From Asterella californica (taxonomy: Eukaryota > Streptophyta > Marchantiopsida > Marchantiales > Aytoniaceae): a DNA stretch of 64,000 bases. The notes under the pieces are model-generated. The model searched no databases. It was not told the origin of the DNA and saw only the letters and a list, made by a program, of their open reading frames with translations. A program made the position numbers and the translations under genes. Position 1 is the first letter of the stretch, and each line of letters starts with the position of its first letter. The DNA is taken from assembly GCA_036924285.1 (NCBI GenBank), contig JAYKYS010000007.1, positions 14,012,001 to 14,076,000 of the forward strand, read 5' to 3'. Of the stretch, positions 57,420-64,000 are shown in pieces.

Positions 57420-57648
57420 AGTTAAAGAACCAAACCAAGTGAATACTCTCCACTATAGAAGATAGATCAGTAAAGGGATCAGTCGACTCATCATCTCCCA
57501 AGAGGGGGTTGTTATATACTCTAACCTATGGACAGAGGTTAGTCACTAGTCATAGAGATGCCTATAGAGGTGACTATAGAGATGACTATAGATGTGACTT
57601 ATAGAGGTGACTATAGAGATGACTATAGACTAGACATTATCTTTAACA
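57420..57648 (-). repeat. copia 3' LTR (element orientation)
   Basis: 229 bp. It contains short internal repeats of the type AGAGGTGACTATAGAGATGACTATAG, one unit more than the 5' LTR, which explains the length difference. Confidence 0.93.
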
Positions 57649-58883
57649 CCCCCTCTTAATGTCAGTGGTACTGAATATACACCAAGTTCAAGTCTCAATT
57701 TTTGAAACCTGTCTGAAGACAAAGGCTTGGTGAATATATCAGCAGTTTGATCATCAGTTGTTACCCATTGAGTAACAACCTCTCCCGAAATTATTTTCTC
57801 CTTGATGAAGTGGACTTGCACTGGATTTTTCGCCAATGCTATTGCACTCATGCTATCAGTCCAGATTACTGTTAGAGTGTCTTGGTTGACACCTACATCC
57901 TCCAACATCCATCTTAGCCAAATGGCCTCTCGTGCTGCATTACACAAGCCACGATATTCTGCTTCAGAGGAGGATAAAGCAATAGTTGGCTGCTTTTTAC
58001 ACTGCCAAGTGATGGCACCTCCTCCCAGCATAAATTCGAATCCAGACATTGATTTACGATCTGTAGAATCACCTGCCCAATCAGCATCTGTAAATCCAAC
58101 AAGTCCAAGTGACTTATCTGAGCTATATCTGAGCCCATAGCTGGTAGTTCCCCTGAGATAGCGCAAAACTCTCTTTGCTGCCCTCATATGCATAAGTGTG
58201 GGAGACTCCATATTCTGACTGAGTTTGCTGACTGCAAACGAAATATTTGGTCTTGTAGTGACAGCCAGATAAATTAACTTCCTGATCAGCTTCCTGAACT
58301 CTGTTACATCTGCCTGCTCATCATCAACATAAGAACTTTGCCACTCCTTTGAGATAATCATAGGAGTAGGCGCATGCTTGCACTTCTCCATCTGGAAATC
58401 CTGAAGTATACTTTCTGTGTATCTTGCCTGAGAGAGGTATAACATTTCGTTTTGTTCTAGAAACTGAACTCCAAGACAAAAGTTGAGAAGTCCTAGATCC
58501 TTCATATCAAACTCTTGCATTAAAGCTTGCTGAATCTTCTTTACTCCTCCTTGATTACTTCCGGATATTATCAGGTCATCCACGTACAATAACAGTAACA
58601 CAATACCTTGAGAAGTAATCAAAACATAGAAGTTTGGATCACCTCTTGTAGGAGAGAAGCCTTGCTGCTTCAAGAAGGTGTCGATTCTTGTGTACCAAGC
58701 TCTTGGAGCTTGTTTGAGGCCATATAATGCCTTGTGCAGCTTGCACACTAACTGTTCACCTCCTTGAACAAACAAAACCATGTGGTTGCTGCAAGTAGAT
58801 ATCTTCTTCAAGAATGCCATTAAGGAATGCATTCTTAACATCCATTTGTACACTTCCAACCATGTTGTTTTGCAAGAGCACAA
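57630..58883 (-). pseudogene. copia reverse transcriptase and RNase H
   Basis: 417 codons remain open. RT motifs are LHKALYGLKQAPRAW and the polymerase box LLLLYVDDLIISGS (near 58580). RNase H motifs are GFTDADWAGDSTDRKSMSGF, QPTIALSSSEAEY and TKPLSSDRFQKLRLELG. The start of RT lies upstream of a TGA near 58946 and a shift near 58880, so this piece alone lacks the first RT segment. The frame runs through the purine tract and stops just inside the 3' LTR, as is common in copia elements. Confidence 0.92.
57649..57657 (-). promoter_or_regulatory. copia polypurine tract
   Basis: Minus strand AAGAGGGGG sits immediately before the 3' LTR, the start site of plus-strand DNA synthesis. Confidence 0.85.
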
Positions 58884-58939
58884 AGAACTCGGATGGAGTT
58901 AAGTTTTACCACAGGTGTGAAGGTCTCTTGAAAATCTTC

Positions 58940-59476
58940 TCATGCAGTCTGCAAATAACCTTTTGCAACAAGGCGAGCCTTGTATCTCTCAATAGTTCCA
59001 TCCGCATGCCTCTTGATCTTATAAACCCACTTACATCCAAGTGCTTTCCTGTTTGTTGGAAGAGGTACTAGGCTCCAGGTTGCATTTTTGAGTAATGCAT
59101 CATATTCTTCCTGCATAGCACATCTCCATTGATCCTTACTAAAAGCTTCCTCTAATGTAATAGTTTCTCCATCACCTTGAGCTTCAGTCATGAGAATATA
59201 ATCCTCTAGCCTTGCAGGAACCTTCCTTGTTCTGATAGGTCTCCTTGGTTGGGTAGCAAGATTCGAATCTGGAGTAGTTTGATGAATGAGAGACGAATCT
59301 GCTGTAGTTGGACCTGATTCAGTAACCTCAACTTGTGTGGGTGGTGTAGGAGGTGGTTCTAGTTGAGCTTGAGGTTCTTCTTCATTGTTCTCTGAAGTAG
59401 GTGTTTGGATAGAGAGAGGTGGCAGGTCAGAAAGATGGTGTTGTGAGTTTCGAGATGAAGAGACCTCTAAAAACAC
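58940..59476 (-). pseudogene. copia integrase C-terminus and linker to RT
   Basis: Follows a frameshift near 59495 (AARKSSS against an expected KIIISRDVVF frame). It begins FLEVSSSRNSQHHLSDLPPL, a variable acidic/Pro-rich linker, then reaches the RT N-terminus (ALGCKWVYKIKRHADGTIER, YKARLVAKGY) and stops at a TGA near 58940 (possible former TGG). KWVYK...KARLVAKGY is the standard opening of copia RT. Confidence 0.88.
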
Positions 59477-61179
59477 TACATCTCGACTGATGATGATTTT
59501 CTTGCAGCACTCAATAGCCTATATCCCTTTTCTCTTGCTGGATATCCTATGAATGTACAGATCTGAGATCTATCATCAAACTTTTGGAGTAATTTTCGAG
59601 GAGTTGAAACATATGCTTTACATCCAAAAATTCGTAGGTTAGAGAGGTCTGGTTTCTTCCCTGTGAAAGCTTCGAATGGAGTTTTGTTGTTCACAGCATT
59701 TGTTGGACTTCTGTTGAGAAGGTAAACCCCAGTATTGACAGCTTCAGTCCAAAGATCTGTTGGAAGATCTTGCTAAAGAAGAAGACTTCTTGCCATCTCC
59801 ACAACAGTTCTGTTTTTCCTTTCAACAACTCCATTTTGCTGAGGCGTGTAAGCTGTAGTCAACTGTCGCAGTATCTTCTTCTCAGCGAAATATTGGTCAG
59901 CTGCCTTGGAAGTGAACTCTCCTCCTCTATCACTTCGCAGCTGCTTCACTTGCTGTCCAGTCTGTCTTTCCACCATGTTAACAAGTTGTTGAAGATTCGA
60001 GAGTGCTTCAGACTTTCTTAACAAGAAGAAAACCCAAATGTATCTCGAGAAGTCATCAACAACCAGCATAAAGTACTTAGAACCTCCAAGCGAAATAGTC
60101 TCAGTAGGTCCACAGAGATCTGTATGTAACAGCTGAAGGATATCTGTTGCCCTTGTTGCAGTAGTCTTGAAGAACTTCCTTCGAGTCTGTTTAGATCTGA
60201 GACAAACTTCACACGGGGTGTGTATAGGGGCAAGTTTGGAAACACCAAGTGCTAAGTTCTCATGAAACAACTTCTGCATTCTCTGATAGTGTAAGTGTCC
60301 AAGTCGTAGATGCCATAATTGGCTCGTCTCTGTTACAGCAGCTAGAACGAGAGCTACTAAGGGTAAGGCTTGTAACTCATACAAGTGGTCAACCTTCAGT
60401 CCTGTAGCTACTACAGATCCTTGGTCAAGAATTGAACATCCTTGGGCATCAAATGACAGTTGAAATACGTTTGCAGCAAGTTTACCAACACTCAAAAGAT
60501 TATGCACTACACCAGGTACAAACCAGACACCTCCAATGATTCTTATCTGTCCTGAAGGTAGCTTAATACAAATGTTACCTTCTCCTTGGACTTGGTAGCC
60601 CTTATCATCTCCTAGTCGAATCTCTGGTCCATTAAGAGGATGAAAGTCTTCAAACCACTCCTTCTTTGAGGTGATATGATTTGATGCTCCATAATCAATC
60701 CACCATTGTTGATCATGTGTGTCTGTATACATGGCAGTGAAGAACAGCTTCTCTTCGTGATCAGTTGTCTGTACGAAGTTACCTCTGTTGTTGCTGTTGG
60801 AACGTTGATCAAATGCCTTCTTCCTGCACTCATAAGCATAGTGACCACGTTTCTTACAGTAGTTGCAGTTCCCAGGTTTAGGTTTGTTGGAGTTGCCCTC
60901 TGAATCTCGTTTGTTGAATTTGCCTTTCTTGTTGTCCCAAAACTCCTTCTGTTTTGGTTGTGAGTCTTGAGGTCTACCACGTTTATGATCTCTCCTCTTG
61001 GAGTAGAAAGCTGAGTAAGTTGTGGTAGTTGCTTGAGTTGACTTGGTTTCGATATTCATTGCTTCTTGCAAAGCTAGTGTTTGCAGTTCTTCAAATGAGA
61101 CAGGCTCCTTGCGAACATCCACTGCTTTGACGAAGTGCTCATACGGTTCTGGTAAGCTCTGGAGCACTATAAGCACCAA
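59476..61179 (-). pseudogene. copia nucleocapsid, protease and integrase
   Basis: The frame from 61179 continues gag after a shift near 61175 and contains the zinc knuckle CNYCKKRGHYAYEC (CX2CX4HX4C). The protease site is WWIDYGASNHITS, where D-Y-G replaces the usual D-S-G. Pre-integrase zinc residues follow (HLRLGHLHY, CEVCLRS), then the integrase core: LHTDLCGP, RSDRGGEF and QQNGVVERKN give the D-D-E set. A TAG at 59773-59775 (former CAG, LLL-stop-QDLP) interrupts, but the same frame continues through NNKTPFEAFTGKKPDLSNLR to 59476. The Tyr in the protease site would be expected to disable it, if not family-typical. Confidence 0.92.
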
Positions 61180-61622
61180 GTGTCTTCATCTATACCTCCA
61201 CCTAGATTCTTCAGTTGTTGTAGCAACCCTTTGACAGTATTGAAGTGTTCTTCGAGTGAGATGTCTGCAACCATCTGCAAAGTGTTTAACTTTCTATGTA
61301 GCATTCTCTTCCTCCCTCGAGCAGCTCCTTCGTGCTTCTTGGTGAAAGTATCCCAAGCATCTTTAGAGGTTTTAGCCTCCAAGATATCCATAATTTCCGA
61401 GTCTTTTATGGTCATCTTGATGATAGCAAGTGCTTGTTGATCTCTTTTGTTCCAAGCTTTGACAGCAGTTGGTGAATCGATAGGTCTTTCTTCCTCACCC
61501 AACACTATGTCCCATAAGTCGTAGTTCTGAAAAATGGCTTGAACCTTGAAGCACCATATTGGATAGTTGGTGCTATCCAACTTATGATGACCATGAAGTA
61601 GGTTATCACTAACGTTAGCCAT
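61167..61622 (-). pseudogene. copia gag N-terminal part
   Basis: ATG at 61622 (MANVSDNLLHGHHKLDSTNY) starts the polyprotein. PIWCFKVQAIFQNYDLWDIV and DAWDTFTKKHEG are typical of the gag_pre-UBN2 region of plant copia elements. A one- or two-base shift near 61175 (DEDTWCL-stop) separates it from the rest of gag. The ATG lies 414 bp inside the 5' LTR; 61623-62023 is leader without coding signal, containing two similar GTCAAAGATC/GTCAAAGATA blocks. Confidence 0.9.
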
Positions 61623-62023
61623 CGATCGAAAGTAAAGTAGGTGGGAAAAATCTGGAACTCCTCAAAGTGGTTGTGGAGTTGGAAATAGTGTCTATATTGT
61701 AACTCTCTGCAATCTCGTCTAGCACGGCAAAAATCTCAGAAACGAAAATCGATCGTTAAGGTCTTCAAAAGTGCAGTCAAAGATCCGTTGACCAAGGGTT
61801 CTCCAAAGTGTAACTTCTGTATAGGAGGTCCGTTTAGGTCAAAAGTTGAACCCACTCTCAGATTTGTCTAATTCGACCACCTTCCCCTCCAAAAATGCAG
61901 TCAAAGATAGTTTGACCAGAAATTTGCGCCTTCTTTCTCACTTTTCAGTTGAAGGTGGTGTGCTCACTCTATGTCCTTTTCACTCTCTGGTTCCTCATTC
62001 TCCTTGCTAATACTCGTGCCTAA

Positions 62024-62035
62024 GCTCTGATACCA
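62024..62035 (-). promoter_or_regulatory. copia primer-binding site (initiator tRNA-Met)
   Basis: Minus strand TGGTATCAGAGC directly abuts the 5' LTR. It is the complement of the 3' end of plant initiator tRNA-Met and the standard plant copia primer site, the best host-group evidence in the window. Confidence 0.95.
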
Positions 62036-62255
62036 TGTTAAAGAACAAAACCAAGTGAATACTCTCCACTATAGAAGATACATCAGTAAAGGGATCAGTC
62101 GACTCATCATCTCCCAAGAGAGGGTTGTTATATATTACTCTAACCTATGGACAGAGGTTAGTCACTAATCATAGAGATGCCTATAGAGGTGACTATAGAT
62201 GTGACTTATAGAGGTGACTATAGAGATGACTATAGACTAGACATTATCTTTAACA
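62036..62255 (-). repeat. copia 5' LTR (element orientation)
   Basis: 220 bp, partner of 57420-57648; followed by ATCCC. Confidence 0.93.
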
Positions 62256-63332
62256 ATCCCTAGATGTCATTCGCCATCAATCGTGATGATGATTACGGAT
62301 GATAAATGTCGATTCTTCATTTGGACCAGGAGATACGGTAATGCATGCAGCTGCTTCTTTGAGTAATCGTATTCCTCATGATCTGGAAACTGATCTTCTC
62401 AGCTTGGATCAAACATCACACAGACAGAGATGATACATTGCCGTGCTAGAGGTGAAAGGAGACAGAATCGAATGAAATCAAGGTTTTGGAACCGAATGGC
62501 ACAAGAACGGGATTTGTGTTTCAGAGACAAATTTATAGTAAGTTAAAGTCAAGGTTTACTGCGTGTACTGCAGTTTCTTTGTCCAGTTCTGCATTCGGTG
62601 TTCAACAGAACATCTAATTCGGTAAACGGGGTCACAATCATGGCGTTTCTGAAGCAAGCGTTGATTGCATGAGTGACCACGACCCAGTGCATTTACCGAC
62701 GAGTTCAAGTTAAGAAGCCCAAAAATAAGCATGGAGCCAATGGAAGGCAACCTCAACTTAAGCCAGTAGTAGTAGTAGATGCATGGTCGGCAGCTATAGA
62801 ATCTGAACTTTTACTTTCAAGCCTGGCCAAAGTGATTGATTCTAACAAGAACCTTTTATACCTGGTGTTCTATACATTGCATGAACAATGCTGTCCAGCG
62901 CTAGCTGACGTTTGATACGCATGAAGAGTTGTTGCCGAACCAGTTAAACGATTCTTCTTAGTTTGACTAACATCTCCTCTCTCCTCTCGGGATCTCTCCT
63001 ACGTCCGAATTCTTACCTACGTACCTACATCTACCAACCAGACTGAGTGTGTGCTAAAATCTCGGCTGGTTACAGACACGCTCCTTCGAGCTGTATCGTT
63101 CGAAGCATAAAAAGTAAGGGCATACTTCACACGCCAAGACCAAGGATATAGTTAGTTCATAACACCACATAAATTCGACGGGTGCTTGAACAGACAGACG
63201 GACAGGAGACTGCTAACTATGCTCCTGCTGCTGTTTGTGCCTTAGGCTAGCCAAAGATTGCCGGGACATCATCATCTACTCCTCCGTCAGTAACCCGGAA
63301 TCATCCGTCCATAACCGTCCATAACTCAGTTA
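62256..63332. other. unassigned DNA right of the copia element
   Basis: Frames are short. A minus-strand frame at 62556-62756 (66 codons) has a hydrophobic segment (SMLIFGLLNL) followed by a few cysteines and could be a secreted-peptide exon on the same strand as the ORF to the right, but nothing supports it beyond that. An 80-codon plus-strand frame (62673-62915) overlaps it. Confidence 0.3.
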
Positions 63333-63962
63333 TCAGCATTGATTGCACTTATTGCCCTTAGCTCGAGTGCAACAGGCATCGGCTTGCATAGTTGGAGGGA
63401 AGGTGAAGCGGTTGCGCAGAGTCTCGCACATCTGTTTTGAAGAGAACCTGATCACCGCCCGTCCCATATCTAGTGCTTCAGTCCACAATTGCAACGACCA
63501 GTATCGCCATGAGGAGACTTCCGGATCCGAATCTGCTTGCCCTAAGGTTTGGATTCTACAAGTCGGTAGACAGCACCTGGCTTGTTGAGGATTACTATAG
63601 ACCTGACCATTATTTGAACAAGTGGTCCTGAGCTGACTACCGGTCAAGCAATAGCACACGCAGACATCATTGCCACTGCAAAGTAATGGACAATTGCAAG
63701 CTTTCAAGTCGAACTTGACGGTGGAGTTCCGGCTGTTGAACGTCCTTTCTCGACAACTTTGCGGTAGCAACCGTGAGTTGACTGAAATCAGTGTTCCCTT
63801 GTAGCATACCTTGTTCTCTGGAACTTCCTGCCTCTTCTCGTTTCGTCCACATCTTACATACTGACTGCCACAGTCATCGGGCTCGCACCGGATGCTCAAG
63901 CCAGGCATGCATAGAGCAGAGCCTGCGCCTGATTCAACGCGCAAACGTGTGCAGCAGAATCA
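63333..63962 (-). CDS. cysteine-rich ORF, possible exon of a host gene
   Basis: On the minus strand a frame is open from about 63959 (after a TGA) to the TGA just below 63333, about 205 codons, with no ATG near its start (the first ATG is about 13 codons further in). More than 25 cysteines are spread throughout, in clusters such as CEPDDCGSQYVRC, ACNCPLLCSGNDVCVCYC and ARCCLPTC. No signal peptide is seen in this piece; one could be in an exon beyond the window or upstream. The density of Cys fits an extracellular disulfide-rich protein. I do not recognise the family. An out-of-frame reading of something else remains possible, as two shorter plus-strand frames also overlap it. Confidence 0.35.
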
Positions 63963-64000
63963 GCAACAGTTACCCGCGAGCAACAAAAGCGGACTAGAAA

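Larger units (their letters stand above)
57420..62255 (-). mobile_element. Ty1/copia LTR retrotransposon, structurally complete
   Basis: The element is 4836 bp. LTRs are 57420-57648 (229 bp) and 62036-62255 (220 bp), TGTTAAAG...CTTTAACA, with the first T changed to A in the left copy. Flanks ATCCT (57415) and ATCCC (62256) form a near-perfect 5-bp target duplication. The primer-binding site is beside the right LTR and the purine tract AAGAGGGGG is at 57649-57657 (minus sense). Gag, protease, integrase and RT/RNase H lie in the order typical of copia. The ancestral single ORF is now in five pieces. The LTRs are almost identical, differing by one indel of about 10 bp and a few substitutions. 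Confidence 0.95.

Noticed and set aside
57530..57640. Regularly spaced GACTATAGAGATGACTATAG units, array-like
   Set aside because: Not a CRISPR array: units are adjacent without unique spacers, and they are part of the copia LTR.

Overview
The window is repeat-rich nuclear DNA from a plant, most likely a land plant or close relative. The clearest clue is the Ty1/copia element at the right: its primer-binding site TGGTATCAGAGC is the exact complement of the plant initiator tRNA-Met 3' end. I see no conserved cellular gene that would narrow the species, and no rRNA, tRNA, CRISPR array, bacterial operon or virus-like structural gene. Almost everything recognisable between about 9.0 and 62.3 kb is transposable element sequence, much of it nested and broken by nonsense codons and frameshifts.

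Layout. 1-300: a decayed copia integrase on the minus strand. 300-9010: mostly unassigned DNA with simple repeats, a cluster of strong hairpins (7987-8609) and one unrecognised ORF (2314-2667). 9010-55350: a mosaic built on a repeat family that appears to have very large LTRs. Its best copy is an apparent solo LTR at 50994-55350 (4357 bp, TGTGGTG...CACTACA ends, near-perfect 5-bp target duplication). The family is rich in GAAGAC/GTCTTC motifs and carries its own ORF (an N-terminal globular part resembling plant transposon-associated domains, then a coiled coil) inside the LTR. Fragments lie at 9010-13110, 13380-16163 plus 31922-32567, 41261-42793, 46512-47735 and 47818-48960.

Four Ty3/gypsy elements sit in this mosaic. 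Gypsy-1 (16164-23214, plus strand) has two 1282-bp LTRs differing at about nine positions. It lies 6 bp from the 5' LTR of gypsy-2 (23221-31921, plus strand), a related element with a truncated 3' LTR. Together they split the ORF of one giant-LTR copy. Gypsy-3 (32568-41260, minus strand) is a complete element of another lineage with about 910-bp LTRs and a tRNA-Asp-like primer site. It lies in the GAAGAC-rich region of the same giant LTR. Gypsy-4 (42794-46511, plus strand) is a pol-only relative of gypsy-1 and gypsy-2, lying exactly between the two termini of the giant-LTR family, so it may be that family's internal domain.

55351-57419 holds tRNA-like (SINE-like) promoter boxes, a 7-bp tandem repeat and a fragment of an IS1595/Merlin-type DDE transposase. 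57420-62255 is a structurally complete copia element (minus strand) with short LTRs, primer site, polypurine tract and near-perfect 5-bp target duplication, but a broken reading frame. 62256-64000 is non-repetitive by eye and ends in a cysteine-rich ORF on the minus strand that could be an exon of a host gene.

The elements work as genomic parasites. Gag packages RNA, protease matures the polyprotein, reverse transcriptase/RNase H copies it and integrase inserts it. None of the copies here has a fully intact coding region, so current activity would need help in trans. Nearly all in-frame stops are of the C-to-T/G-to-A type, as expected for methylated, silenced repeats.
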